Below, piece by piece: positions 1-8,707 of a stretch of 64,000 nucleotides of DNA (positions are counted from its first letter, which is position 1; each line of letters opens with the position of its first letter). Origin of the DNA: Streptomyces sp. DH12 (GTDB lineage: Bacteria; Actinomycetota; Actinomycetes; Streptomycetales; Streptomycetaceae). Under the pieces are notes generated by a model, which was not told the origin of the DNA, made no database searches, and saw only the letters and a program-made list of their open reading frames with translations. The translations under genes and the position numbers were made by a program. The stretch lies in NCBI RefSeq assembly GCF_020873895.1, contig NZ_JAHWGT010000025.1, forward strand, positions 31,586 to 95,585, in the 5' to 3' direction.

Positions 1-1
1 C

Positions 2-802
2 CTCACGGCCACGCAGCGGCGCGAGCGGGAGCTGGAGTCGGAGCGGGCCGTCGTCCGCGAACGCGCCCGGCTCGCCCGCGAGATGCACGACACGGTCGCC
101 CACCACGTGGGCATCATCGCCGTCCAGTCGGGCGCCCTGCGGGCCGCCGAGGGCGCGGCGGGGGACGCCTGGAAGCGCGACACCGCCGAGAGCATCCGCC
201 GCCACAGCGTCCGGGCGCTGGAGGAGCTGCGCGACATGGTCGGCGTACTGCGCACCTCCGACACCGCGGCCGCCTCCGCCGCGGGCCGCACCGGCCTCGA
301 CACCCTCCGGGACCTGGCCGCCGACAGCCTCCTGGACGTGACGGCCGACGTGACCGCCCCCGAGGCGGGGCGGCTGCGGCCGGAGGTGGAGAGCGCGGCT
401 TTCCGCATCGTGCAGGAGTCGCTCAACAACGTCCGCAAGCACGCCCCGGGCGCCCGCGTCACCGTCGTGGTGGCGCCCGCGCCGGACGGGCGCTCCCTGG
501 CGGTGGAGGTGCGCAACGCCCCGCCGCCCCCCTCGGCCGCGACCGGTCCGGCGGCCTCCCCGGCGCAGGGCGGGGCGCAGGTGGCGGCACCGGGGGAGTC
601 CGGGGATCCGGAGCCGGTACCGGGCGGGCCGGGGGAGCGGGAGCCGCTGCCCGAAGGGGCCGGGGAGGCGGTCGCGGAGCTGCCGGGAGGCGGGTACGGC
701 CTGGCGGGGCTGCGGGAGCGGGCCGAGCTGCTGGGCGGCTGCCTGTCGGCACACCCCTGCCCGGCAGGCGGCTTCACGGTCCGCGCCGTGCTGCCCCTCT
801 GA
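2..802 (+). CDS. Sensor histidine kinase, C-terminal part (5' end cut by window)
   Basis: The reading frame is open from base 2, so the gene starts outside the window. A coiled-coil-like stretch leads into an HDTVAHH motif, the phospho-acceptor H-box of HisKA_3 kinases. An N-box (QESLNNVRKHAPGA) and a C-terminal GYGLAGLRERAELLGG box of the HATPase fold follow. A Pro/Gly/Glu-rich insert of roughly 55 residues separates the two ATP-binding boxes. Such kinases normally pair with a LuxR-type response regulator, but none lies downstream here, so the partner may be upstream of the window. Family assignment is firm; the signal is unknown. Confidence 0.9.
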   Translation, partial: LTATQRRERELESERAVVRERARLAREMHDTVAHHVGIIAVQSGALRAAEGAAGDAWKRDTAESIRRHSVRALEELRDMVGVLRTSDTAAASAAGRTGLDTLRDLAADSLLDVTADVTAPEAGRLRPEVESAAFRIVQESLNNVRKHAPGARVTVVVAPAPDGRSLAVEVRNAPPPPSAATGPAASPAQGGAQVAAPGESGDPEPVPGGPGEREPLPEGAGEAVAELPGGGYGLAGLRERAELLGGCLSAHPCPAGGFTVRAVLPL

Positions 803-973
803 GCAGGCCCGGCACCGGCACGCGACCCGCCCCGGCACGCCCCGCCCCGGTGACCGGCCCGTCGGCCGGTCGGAGGGGGCCGACCGGAGGTTACCCGTCC
901 GCTACGTCGCCCGGCAGGATGGGTCGGCCGGGCTCCGGTGGGGCCGACCACCCCGGCGGAGTCGAGGGGGAGC

Positions 974-997
974 TTCCACGGGCACGCGCCCGTGGAA
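974..997. terminator. Perfect 10-bp inverted repeat, likely terminator
   Basis: The arms TTCCACGGGC and GCCCGTGGAA are perfectly complementary around a 4-base loop. It lies 170 bases after the kinase stop. There is no T-tract, which is usual in high-GC actinomycetes. Confidence 0.5.
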
Positions 998-1013
998 CGG
1001 CACCGGCCGGTGG

Positions 1014-1065
1014 GGTTCCGGCGCGACGCGGCACCGGGGCAGCGGTGCCGCGCCGCGCCGGAACC
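1014..1065. terminator. 23-bp-arm inverted repeat with one mismatch
   Basis: Arms at 1014-1036 and 1043-1065 pair across a 6-base loop with a single A/C mismatch. This is the longest hairpin in the window. It may act with the hairpin just upstream to insulate the MarR gene from the kinase transcript. Confidence 0.5.
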
Positions 1066-1309
1066 GCTCCGCCCCGCCCGGCCCGCCACCGGGCCGCCGC
1101 CCCGCCGGCGAGCGCCCCCGGGCCGCACCGCCCGCCATCCCGCCGCGCCGCCGGCCACCGCCCCGCGCCGCCGCCCGGACCGCCCCGGTCCCCCCCGCGC
1201 CGCGCCGACCTGCGTGGACGGGTCACCCGTTGCGAAATACTGGCCGGCCGCGGGCACCGACCCCGCGGACGGCAGCAGCACGGCACGACAGCGCGCGAGG
1301 GGTGCGGAC

Positions 1310-1831
1310 ATGCACACAGGCCCGACGGGGAACGGACCGGAACGCACCGGGAGCGGCGGCGCCGACCCGGAGTTCCTCGCCCTCGAACGCGAACTGGCGG
1401 TCTTCCTGCGCCGCGCCCGCGCCTCGTCCGGCGAGATGGCCCGCGAGGTCCACCCCGAGCTGGAGCCCGCCGCGTACGGCCTGCTCGCCCGGCTCGACGA
1501 CGCGGGCGGCCAGCGCGCGACCGACCTCGCCGGGTACTTCGGCGTCGGCAAGGCCACGATGAGCCGGCAGCTGCGCGCCCTGGAGGAGCTGGGGTTCGTC
1601 GCCCGGGAACCCGACCCGGCCGACGGCCGCGCCTGGCTCGTACGCCTCACCGACGAGGGCCGGGACCGCTTCCGCCGGGTCCGCGACGCCCGCCGGGCCC
1701 GCTACGTCCGCAAGCTCGCCGGCTGGGACCGCGCCGAGGTCGCCGAACTCGCCCGCCTCCTCCACCAGCTCAACACCCGGGCGGAGGGCGGCGAGCCGGG
1801 CGCCCGGCGCGGACCTCAGAGCTCCGCGTAG
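1310..1831 (+). CDS. MarR-family transcriptional regulator
   Basis: A 173-residue winged-helix regulator. Residues 20-140 carry the family pattern: an N-terminal dimerisation helix, then a helix-turn-helix with ATDLAGYFGVGKATMSRQLR as recognition region, then a wing (LGFVAREPDPADGRAWLVRLT). The ATG at 1310 is chosen because a GAGGGG ribosome-binding site precedes it and because the upstream in-frame sequence is low complexity. It converges on the PP2C-like gene and their 3' ends overlap by 16 bases. The target and ligand are unknown. Confidence 0.88.
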   Translation: MHTGPTGNGPERTGSGGADPEFLALERELAVFLRRARASSGEMAREVHPELEPAAYGLLARLDDAGGQRATDLAGYFGVGKATMSRQLRALEELGFVAREPDPADGRAWLVRLTDEGRDRFRRVRDARRARYVRKLAGWDRAEVAELARLLHQLNTRAEGGEPGARRGPQSSA

Positions 1832-2598
1832 ACCGCCGTCGCGTCGTCGTGGAGCTTCCAGCGCCGCACCCCGCCGGCTTCCGCGTCCCGCTCCTCCAGC
1901 GCCCGTACCCGGTCGAGCAGGCCCCGCGGGCCCTCCTTGCGGAGCACGCCCAGGCACTGCGTCCAGTCGCCCTCCCGGAACAGCTCCACCCACCGCGCCG
2001 CGCCGTCCGTCAGCGCCGCCAGCGCGCGCACCTCGCTGCGCGGCGTCACGCCGGTCACGGCCCGCGCCGCCACCGACGGGTCGGCGGCGGCCGTGAAGAA
2101 GCCGCCGTCGGCGTTGCGGAGCAGGTCCGTCGCCGCGTGGGAGCGCAGCACCTCCGGCGGCACCGCGTCCAACCGGTCGTCCAGGACGGCCCGGACCCCG
2201 CCCTCCGGCGACTCCAGCAGCAGGACGGAGTCGGAGAGGACGAGGTGTTCCACCGCCCGGTCGTCCCAGCGCGCCAGGACCACCGTCGCCTGGGGCGTGC
2301 GGACGTGAGAAAGGTCACACGTACCGCGGTGGGCGTCCGCGGTGCGCCGGATTGCCTCGGCGAGGACCTCCGTCAGCGTCAGGTCGGTCCGCGAAGTGGA
2401 CAGTTCGGTCAGCGCGCCGCCCAGGCGCGCGGTGAACCAGTGCACCGAGTGCACACAGCCGTCACCCCCGGAGGGGGGCGTCACACCGTCCAGGACCACC
2501 ACCGCGCCGCCCCGACCGGACGCGGGGACGGCCGCGGCCGCCCAGTCCTCGTTGGGGCGTTCGGGGTGGCCGGGCAGCGAAGCGGTCCCACTGTGCAT
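1816..2598 (-). CDS. PP2C-like protein phosphatase
   Basis: About 260 residues. PP2C-like landmarks are visible in order: an RPNEDW segment near residue 15, VVVLDGVT (metal Asp), ATVVLARW, LSDSVLLL, a LTDGAARWV segment (LTDG resembles the second metal-binding motif), and KLHDDATAV at the C-terminus (D-D-x-T metal site). No membrane segment is seen, so it should be a cytosolic Ser/Thr phosphatase. An in-frame start lies 12 codons earlier at 2634; the ATG at 2598 has a GAGG just upstream. The substrate is unknown. Confidence 0.75.
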   Translation of the reverse strand: MHSGTASLPGHPERPNEDWAAAAVPASGRGGAVVVLDGVTPPSGGDGCVHSVHWFTARLGGALTELSTSRTDLTLTEVLAEAIRRTADAHRGTCDLSHVRTPQATVVLARWDDRAVEHLVLSDSVLLLESPEGGVRAVLDDRLDAVPPEVLRSHAATDLLRNADGGFFTAAADPSVAARAVTGVTPRSEVRALAALTDGAARWVELFREGDWTQCLGVLRKEGPRGLLDRVRALEERDAEAGGVRRWKLHDDATAVYAEL

Positions 2599-2978
2599 GC
2601 GCCTCAGTCTGCATGACTCCTCCACACCGCGCACACGGCCCGGCGGGGGAGCGGTACCCGCAGGTCAGGGGGGCGGCGGCGGCCCCGCTCCGGCCCGGGC
2701 GCCGCCGAGGGGCCGACATGCGGGCGCGCATACTGCCAAAGCCCGCGCGGAAGGTCCAACCCGGCCCCCGCCCGCGGCCCGCCGACCGCCGGTGCGCGAG
2801 TTGTTCGCCAACTCGGGAGTGTTGTTCACTCGTTCGGGTGGCGGAGCGGCCGACGGGTGCTCGCTGCCCAAAAGGGCTGGAATGGTCGGAAGCCGTACCA
2901 GGGGTGGGAGCGCTCTCCATGTGTGACCGGTCGTCACCTCTGCTTCAAGGGCGAACGAGTTCAAGAATGTGAGCACCG
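2599..2978. other. Promoter region between PP2C-like gene and conservon
   Basis: No gene is seen. It separates divergent genes and holds two adjacent short palindromes (listed separately). The conservon kinase starts at a GTG at its right edge. Confidence 0.6.
2798..2831. promoter_or_regulatory. Two adjacent palindromes, candidate operator
   Basis: GAGTTG-TTCGC-CAACTC (2798-2814) and GAGTG-TTGTT-CACTC (2817-2831) are perfect inverted repeats separated by two bases. They lie about 150 bases before cvnA. No regulator is identified. Confidence 0.35.
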
Positions 2979-5789
2979 GTGCAGAAGCGCAGTGACACTC
3001 CGGGCGATCCCCACGTTCCGGGCGGCCGCCGCGTACGGGTCCGCAGCCGGCTCGTCGCCGGCGTCGCCCTCGTCGGCGTCACCGTCATCGGCGCCGGGGT
3101 CCCGGGGCTGCTCACCACCTCCGCGGACCTGACGGAATCCCAGGGCCTGGTCACCTTCGCCGAGCTGAACCGCCAGGCCGTCACCCTCGCGCACTCCCTC
3201 GCCGACGAGCGCGACGAGGTCACGGCGTACGTCGCCGCGGGCCGCGCCGGCACGGAGGGCGACGGCAGCGGCGGCGGCGCGGGTGGCGCGGGTGGCGCGA
3301 AGCCGACCCTGTCGAAGACCTCCACCGCCCGCGTGGACCGCCAGATCGAGGAGATCCGCGGCGCCGCCCCCGAGGACCTGCGCCGCGCCCTCGCCGAGGT
3401 GCCCGCCCTCCGCCGCACCGCCGTCACCGGCGACGGCACCGCGCTCGCCGCCCACCGCGCGTACACCGAGGTGATCGACCGGCTGCGGGCCCTCGCCGCC
3501 CGGCTCGCCGACCGCACCCCCGCCCGCGCCACCGACGGCCCCGGCCGCGCCCCCGCCGAACTGGGCCGCGCTGTCGAACAGGCGTCCGCCACCCGCGGCC
3601 TCCTCCTCGCCGCGCTCGCCCTGCCCGAGCCGAGCGGCGGCGACCGCACCGTGTACGACCCGGTCACCGGCCGGTACGTCACCGAGGAGGACCCCGACGC
3701 CGCGTCCGCCGCCCGGGCCCGGGACGAACTGGCCGCCGCCGCCCACCGCGCCCGCGTCCGCGAGCAGGTCGCCCTCGCCGACTTCGAGGCCGACGCCGAC
3801 GCGCCCGCCCGCCAGTCGCTCGCCGCGACCGTCACCGGCCCCGAGGTCAAGGCGGCCGAGGGCCACCTCGCCAAGCTCGCCGACGGCCGCGAGCTGACCC
3901 GCGCCGAGCGCAGGACCGACCCCGAGCAGCTGTCCGCCGCGCTCACCGCCCGCATCGAGCAGATGCGCGGCGTCGAGTCGGCCCTCGCCACCCGCCAGAT
4001 CGAGCGCATGGAGGGGCTGCGGGACGCGGACGTCACCGCCCTGGAGCTGCGCGTCGCGATGCTCGGCGGCTGCCTGCTCCTCGCGATCGGCGTGTCGACG
4101 GCCGTCGCCCGCACCCTCACCCGGCCGCTCGCCGTGCTGCGCATCGGCGCCGCCCGGATCGCCGCCGCGCCGGAGGCGGAGGAGCCGATCCGCTTCACCG
4201 GCCGCAACGACGAGTTCGCCCAGGTCGTCCGCTCGCTCAACACCCTCCACGGCCACCTCCTGGGCCTCGCCGACCGCGCCGGACGCGACGGCGGGCGCGA
4301 GGCCGCGGCCGCCGAGCTGTCCGCCCGCCACGCGGAGCTGCGCGAGGAGACCGAGCGGCTCACGGCCGAGCTGCGGACGCTGCGGCACACCGTCCACCAC
4401 ACCTTCGTCAACCTCTCCCTGCGCACCCTCGGCCTCGTCGAGCGCCAGCTCACCGTGATCGAGAAGCTGGAGGAGCGCGAGCAGGAGCCCGAGCGGCTCG
4501 CGACGCTCTTCAAGCTCGACCACATGGCCACGGTCATGCGCCGGCACAGCGAGAACCTGCTGATCCTCGCCGGGCACGAGCACAGCCACGCCCACCAGGG
4601 GCCCGTCCCGCTGGTGGACGTCCTGCGCGCGGCCGTCAGCGAGATCGAGCGGTACGAGCGGGTCGCCATCCAGTCCCTGCCGCCGCACGCGTACGTCGCC
4701 GGGTTCGCCGCCGACGACGTCAGCCACCTCCTCGCCGAGCTGCTGGAGAACGCCACGTCGTTCTCGCCCCCGGAGGCCCGGGTCCAGCTCTCCGGCTGGC
4801 TGCTGGACACCGGTGACGTGATGCTGTCCGTACGCGACAAGGGCATCGGGATCACCCCGGCGCGGCTCGTCGAGCTCAACGCCCGCCTCGCCGACCCCGC
4901 CCAGGCCCGCGCGGTCGCGGAGGGCACCGGCGCCGGGGAGGCCGGGGGCGAGCCCGAGGGAGAGGGGCTCGGCCTGCGGGTCGCCGCGCTGCTCGCGGCG
5001 CGCCACGGGGCGCGCGTCGAGCTGCGGACCGAGGAGGACGGCGGTGTGACGGCCCTGGTCGTCCTGCCGCAGGCGCTCCTGCCGGACGCCCCCGCCACGG
5101 CGGCGTCGCCGGCCGAGGCGCTCGCCGAGGGCATGCCGGTGATGAGCCTGCCCGCGCCGCTGGCGGAGGCCGACTCCGCCGCGCCGCAGCACCGCAGGAC
5201 CCCCGACGACACCCCGGTGGCCCGGACGGGACACGAGGCGGACTCCACCGCGACCGGGACGACCGGCGAGGCGGCCGCCGAGGACCGGCCCGCCGGGCCG
5301 GAGGCGGACTCCACCGCGACGGCCGCCGAGCCGGCGACAGCCCCGCCCACCGAGGCACCCGAGCCCGCCGGGGCCACGGAGCCCACCGAGCCGGCGACGA
5401 CCCCGCCCGCCGAACCCGCCGAGCCGACGCCCCCGCCCACCCGTCCCACCCCGCCCGCCGAGACCGGTGGCGAGACGACCCTCCAGGTGCGGCTGCCCGC
5501 GCCCGGCGGGGAGGGGCACGAGCGGGACACCGAGGACGCCGCGCCGAAGTGGGAGCGGGTCGGGCGGGTCACCGACAAGGGCCTGCCGAAGCGGACGCCG
5601 CGGATCGTCGAGACGGCGCCGCCCCCGGCGGAGCGCACCGGCGGCGTGAACGCCGACGAACTGCGCCGCAGGCTCGGCGGGTTCCAGCAGGGTTCGCGGG
5701 ACGGCCGGCGTGACGTGGAGGCCGAGATCGCGGGTACGGAAGAAGCGGGACCAGGAACGGGGGACACAGTCGAGGAGGCACAAAGGTGA
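2979..5789 (+). CDS. cvnA: Conservon sensor-kinase-like protein with nitrate/nitrite-sensor-type ectodomain
   Basis: 936 residues. A membrane helix at about 24-46, a long helical extracytoplasmic region typical of NIT sensors, a second helix at about 355-377, then HAMP and a HATPase domain with LLENATSF (N-box, about 583), DKGIGIT (G1, about 619) and GEGLGLRV (G2, about 660). The region before the ATPase domain carries LDHMATVMRRHSENLLILAG, the pattern of conservon kinases rather than a classical HisKA box. The last 200 residues are Pro/Ala/Glu/Thr-rich and probably disordered. The stop overlaps the next gene by 4 bases. In conservons this protein assembles at the membrane with CvnB, CvnC and CvnD; the signal here is unknown. 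Confidence 0.88.
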   Translation: MQKRSDTPGDPHVPGGRRVRVRSRLVAGVALVGVTVIGAGVPGLLTTSADLTESQGLVTFAELNRQAVTLAHSLADERDEVTAYVAAGRAGTEGDGSGGGAGGAGGAKPTLSKTSTARVDRQIEEIRGAAPEDLRRALAEVPALRRTAVTGDGTALAAHRAYTEVIDRLRALAARLADRTPARATDGPGRAPAELGRAVEQASATRGLLLAALALPEPSGGDRTVYDPVTGRYVTEEDPDAASAARARDELAAAAHRARVREQVALADFEADADAPARQSLAATVTGPEVKAAEGHLAKLADGRELTRAERRTDPEQLSAALTARIEQMRGVESALATRQIERMEGLRDADVTALELRVAMLGGCLLLAIGVSTAVARTLTRPLAVLRIGAARIAAAPEAEEPIRFTGRNDEFAQVVRSLNTLHGHLLGLADRAGRDGGREAAAAELSARHAELREETERLTAELRTLRHTVHHTFVNLSLRTLGLVERQLTVIEKLEEREQEPERLATLFKLDHMATVMRRHSENLLILAGHEHSHAHQGPVPLVDVLRAAVSEIERYERVAIQSLPPHAYVAGFAADDVSHLLAELLENATSFSPPEARVQLSGWLLDTGDVMLSVRDKGIGITPARLVELNARLADPAQARAVAEGTGAGEAGGEPEGEGLGLRVAALLAARHGARVELRTEEDGGVTALVVLPQALLPDAPATAASPAEALAEGMPVMSLPAPLAEADSAAPQHRRTPDDTPVARTGHEADSTATGTTGEAAAEDRPAGPEADSTATAAEPATAPPTEAPEPAGATEPTEPATTPPAEPAEPTPPPTRPTPPAETGGETTLQVRLPAPGGEGHERDTEDAAPKWERVGRVTDKGLPKRTPRIVETAPPPAERTGGVNADELRRRLGGFQQGSRDGRRDVEAEIAGTEEAGPGTGDTVEEAQR

Positions 5790-6280
5790 GTGCGACGGCC
5801 GGCACCGGAACCCGAGGACTGAGCAGCGGGGCGCAGAACCTGCAGTGGCTCCTGGGCAACCTCGTGGAGGAGGTGCCCGGCGTCCGGTCCGTCGCCGTCG
5901 TCTCGTCGGACGGACTGCTCCTGCTGTCATCCGACCCCGACGCGGCACGCGGCCCGGACGACGGCGCTGAACGGCCGCGCGGCCCCCGCGGGTCGAGCGC
6001 CGACCTCGCGACGATCGTCTCCGGCATCGGCAGCCTCACCGCCGGGGCGGCCGGCCTCATGGACGGCGGCGGCGTCAAGCAGACCATGGTCGCCATGGAG
6101 CAGGGCAGCGTCTTCGTCACGGCGATCAGCGACGGCTCCCTCCTCGGCGTGCACGCCGCCCCCGACTGCGACATGAGCGTCGTCGCCTACCACATGGCCC
6201 TCTTCGTGGGCCGGGCCGGACACGTGCTCACCCCCGAACTCCGCAGCGAGCTGCGCCGGTCGCTGGAGGGCGACCGGTGA
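5786..6280 (+). CDS. cvnB: Roadblock/LC7 domain protein of conservon
   Basis: 164 residues. A roadblock/LC7 fold is indicated by LQWLLGNLVEEVPGVRSVAV and VVSSDGLLLLSS at the N-terminus and by TIVSGIGSLTAGAAGLMDGG in the middle. In this family the protein binds and regulates a small GTPase, here the CvnD encoded two genes downstream. GTGA overlaps join it to the genes on both sides. A short Arg/Pro/Asp-rich insert at about residues 50-70 is longer than usual. Confidence 0.9.
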   Translation: MSATAGTGTRGLSSGAQNLQWLLGNLVEEVPGVRSVAVVSSDGLLLLSSDPDAARGPDDGAERPRGPRGSSADLATIVSGIGSLTAGAAGLMDGGGVKQTMVAMEQGSVFVTAISDGSLLGVHAAPDCDMSVVAYHMALFVGRAGHVLTPELRSELRRSLEGDR

Positions 6281-6696
6281 CCGCCCTGTCGGCGGGGCTT
6301 CCGGTACGGGGCGAGGGGCGCAGGCCCGCCCGCGTACGGCCCTACTCCCTCACGGGCGGCCGCACCCGCTTCGGGTACGTCCTGCTCGTCGAGACGTTCG
6401 TCGCCGCCCTGGAGGCCCCCGACCCGAACGGGACGGCCCCCGCCCGGGAGGACCGGCCGGCCAGGCCCGCCGGGCGGCTCATGCCCGAGATGCGGGCCAT
6501 CGTGCAGGTCTGCCGCAGGATGCGGACGGTCGCCGAGATATCCGCGCTGCTGCGGATACCGCTGGGCGTGGTCCGGGTGCTCGTCAGCGACCTCGCCGAC
6601 CAGGGCCGGCTGCGCGTGTACGGGACCGGGCACGGGACGGGGCAGCCCGACCGCGCGCTGCTGGAAAGGGTGCTCCATGGTCTTCGCCGTCTGTGA
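6277..6696 (+). CDS. cvnC: DUF742 protein of conservon
   Basis: 139 residues. The N-terminal RVRPYSLTGGRTRF and the middle segment RMRTVAEISALLRIPLGVVRVLVSDL, quoted in part, form a winged-helix-like DUF742 pattern. It ends with a GLRRL tail. The start overlaps cvnB by 4 bases and the end overlaps cvnD by 20. Conservon CvnC proteins act with CvnB and CvnD at the membrane; direct DNA binding is not established. Confidence 0.85.
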   Translation: MTALSAGLPVRGEGRRPARVRPYSLTGGRTRFGYVLLVETFVAALEAPDPNGTAPAREDRPARPAGRLMPEMRAIVQVCRRMRTVAEISALLRIPLGVVRVLVSDLADQGRLRVYGTGHGTGQPDRALLERVLHGLRRL

Positions 6697-7291
6697 CCTG
6701 CCGGAGGAGGAGGCGCCGGCGCCCTGGCAGCTCGACCGCGACCGGGCCCCCATCGCGACGAAGGTCGTCGTCGCGGGCGGCTTCGGGGTCGGCAAGACCA
6801 CCTTCGTCGGCTCCGTCTCCGAGATCACCCCGCTGCGCACCGAGGCGCTGATGACGCAGGCCGCCGCCGACACCGACGACCTGTCGGCGACGCCGGACAA
6901 GGCCACCACCACCGTCGCGATGGACTTCGGCCGCGTCACGCTCGACGACGACCTGGTCCTCTACGTCTTCGGCACGCCCGGCCAGCAGCGCTTCTGGTTC
7001 ATGTGGGACGACCTGGTGCGCGGGGCGATCGGCGCCGTCGTCATGGCCGACACCCGGCGCCTCACCGACTGCTTCGCCGCGCTCGACTACTTCGAGAGCT
7101 GCCGCCTGCCGTACGTGGTCGCCGTCAACCACTTCGAGGGCACGCCGCGGTACGAGGTGGAGGACGTGCGCGACGCGCTCACCGTCCCGCCCGACGTACC
7201 CGTCGTGATCATGGACGCGCGGGAGCGTCCCACCGTCGTCGAGTCGCTGCTCGCGCTCGTCGCCCGCGCCCTGGAGCAGACCCCCGCCTGA
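6677..7291 (+). CDS. cvnD: Small GTPase of conservon
   Basis: 204 residues. The P-loop is GGFGVGKTT (about 34-42). The switch II region reads VFGTPGQQRFWFMW, and NHFEG stands in the place of the NKxD guanine-specificity motif, as is usual for this bacterial Ras-like group. The ATG at 6677 has an AAAGGG site and lies inside the end of cvnC, which suggests translational coupling. It should cycle nucleotide under the control of the roadblock partner. Confidence 0.9.
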   Translation: MVFAVCDLPEEEAPAPWQLDRDRAPIATKVVVAGGFGVGKTTFVGSVSEITPLRTEALMTQAAADTDDLSATPDKATTTVAMDFGRVTLDDDLVLYVFGTPGQQRFWFMWDDLVRGAIGAVVMADTRRLTDCFAALDYFESCRLPYVVAVNHFEGTPRYEVEDVRDALTVPPDVPVVIMDARERPTVVESLLALVARALEQTPA

Positions 7292-7407
7292 GCGGCCGGT
7301 CCGGCGCCGCGCACACCGCCCGCCACTCCCGGCGCCCCCGCACACCGACACCCCCCGCACCGGCCGCCCCCGGCATCCCGTCACACCAGGAAAGAGGCCC
7401 CCTCTCG

Positions 7408-8643
7408 ATGCGCCAGATACTCATCGTCGGAGCCGGCCAGTCCGGGCTCCAGCTCGCCCTCGGCCTCCAGGCCCGCGGCTACGACGTCACCCTGATGTCC
7501 AACCGCACGGCCGACGAAATCCGCCACGGACGCGTCATGTCGACGCAGGTCATGTTCACCACGGCGCTGCGGCACGAACGCGATCTGGACCTCGCCTTCT
7601 GGGAGGCGCAGGCGCCGCGCATCGAGGGCCTCGGCGTCTCGGTCGCGGGCCCGGAGGGGGCCCGCGCCGTCGACTGGGTCGGCCGGCTCGACGGCTTCGC
7701 CCAGTCCGTGGACCAGCGCGTGAAGATGGCCGGCTGGATGGACGCCTTCGCCTCGCGCGGCGGCCGGCTCGTCATCCACGGCGCCGCCGTCTCGGACCTG
7801 GACTACTTCTCCCGCGCCTACGACCTCGTCCTCGTCGCCGCGGGCAAGGGCGAGCTGGTGTCGATGTTCGAGCGCGACGCCGCCCGCTCCGCCTTCGCCG
7901 AGCCGCAGCGGGCGCTCGCCGTGTCGTACGTCCACGGCCTCGGGCCCCGGCCCGAGCACCCGGAGTTCGACGCGGTCCGCTGCAACCTGGTGCCCGGTGT
8001 CGGCGAGCTGTTCGTGATGCCGACGTTCACCACCGGCGGCCGCGCGGACATCCTCTTCTGGGAGGGCGTCCCGGGCGGGCCCCTCGACGTCTTCAAGGAC
8101 GTCAAGGACCCCGGCGAGCACCTGGCGCTCACCCTGGAGCTGATGGAGCGGTACACGCCCTGGGAGTACGCCCGCGCCACCCGGGTGGAGCTGACCGACG
8201 CCGGGGGGACCCTCGCCGGCCGCTACGCGCCCACCGTCCGCAAGCCCGTCGGGCGGCTGCCCGGCGGCGGCCTCGTCCTCGGCGTCGCGGACGTCGTCGT
8301 CGCGAACGACCCGATCACCGGCCAGGGGTCGAACTCCGCGGCGAAGTGCGCCGCGAGCTATCTGGCGTCCATCGTCGAGCACGGCGACCGGCCGTTCGAC
8401 GAGGCGTGGATGCGGGGCGCGTTCGACCGCTACTGGCAGACCGCCCAGCACGTGACGAAGTGGACGAACGCCATGCTGGGCGCCCCGCCGGAGCACGTGC
8501 TCGGCCTGATCGCCGCCGGTGAGCGGAGCCAGGCCGTCGCCGACCGCTTCGCGAACGGCTTCGACGACCCGGCCGACTTCGAGGAGTACCTGTACGACCC
8601 GGCGGCGACGGCCGCCTACCTGGACTCCGTCGGCGCGGCCTGA
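7408..8643 (+). CDS. Styrene-monooxygenase-like FAD-dependent oxygenase (StyA family)
   Basis: 411 residues. An N-terminal Rossmann FAD motif GAGQSGLQLA (7-16), the StyA-like segment QVMFTTALRHERDLDLAFWE, and a C-terminal FAD/NDPITGQGSNSAAK segment are visible. The family uses reduced FAD supplied by a separate reductase to epoxidise or hydroxylate small aromatic alkenes or indoles. No StyB-type reductase lies nearby. The ATG at 7408 follows AGGAAAGAGG. It is 116 bases after cvnD on the same strand and probably belongs to the conservon transcript, in a position where some conservons carry a cytochrome P450. The substrate is not known. Confidence 0.82.
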   Translation: MRQILIVGAGQSGLQLALGLQARGYDVTLMSNRTADEIRHGRVMSTQVMFTTALRHERDLDLAFWEAQAPRIEGLGVSVAGPEGARAVDWVGRLDGFAQSVDQRVKMAGWMDAFASRGGRLVIHGAAVSDLDYFSRAYDLVLVAAGKGELVSMFERDAARSAFAEPQRALAVSYVHGLGPRPEHPEFDAVRCNLVPGVGELFVMPTFTTGGRADILFWEGVPGGPLDVFKDVKDPGEHLALTLELMERYTPWEYARATRVELTDAGGTLAGRYAPTVRKPVGRLPGGGLVLGVADVVVANDPITGQGSNSAAKCAASYLASIVEHGDRPFDEAWMRGAFDRYWQTAQHVTKWTNAMLGAPPEHVLGLIAAGERSQAVADRFANGFDDPADFEEYLYDPAATAAYLDSVGAA

Positions 8644-8707
8644 CACCGCGCCGCACACCGGCGGCGGCCCCGACCCCACCCACCCGCCCGCCGCGGCCGG
8701 TGGCGGA

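Larger units (their letters stand above)
803..1309. other. Intergenic region with two strong hairpins
   Basis: No convincing gene is present; the open frames are compositional. It contains two inverted repeats (listed separately), a very GC-rich stretch, and at its right end the ribosome-binding site of the MarR gene. Confidence 0.6.

Noticed and set aside
2945-5948. Two minus-strand frames of 940 and 995 codons opposite cvnA
   Set aside because: They lack domain patterns, while the plus strand has clear kinase motifs and operon overlaps.
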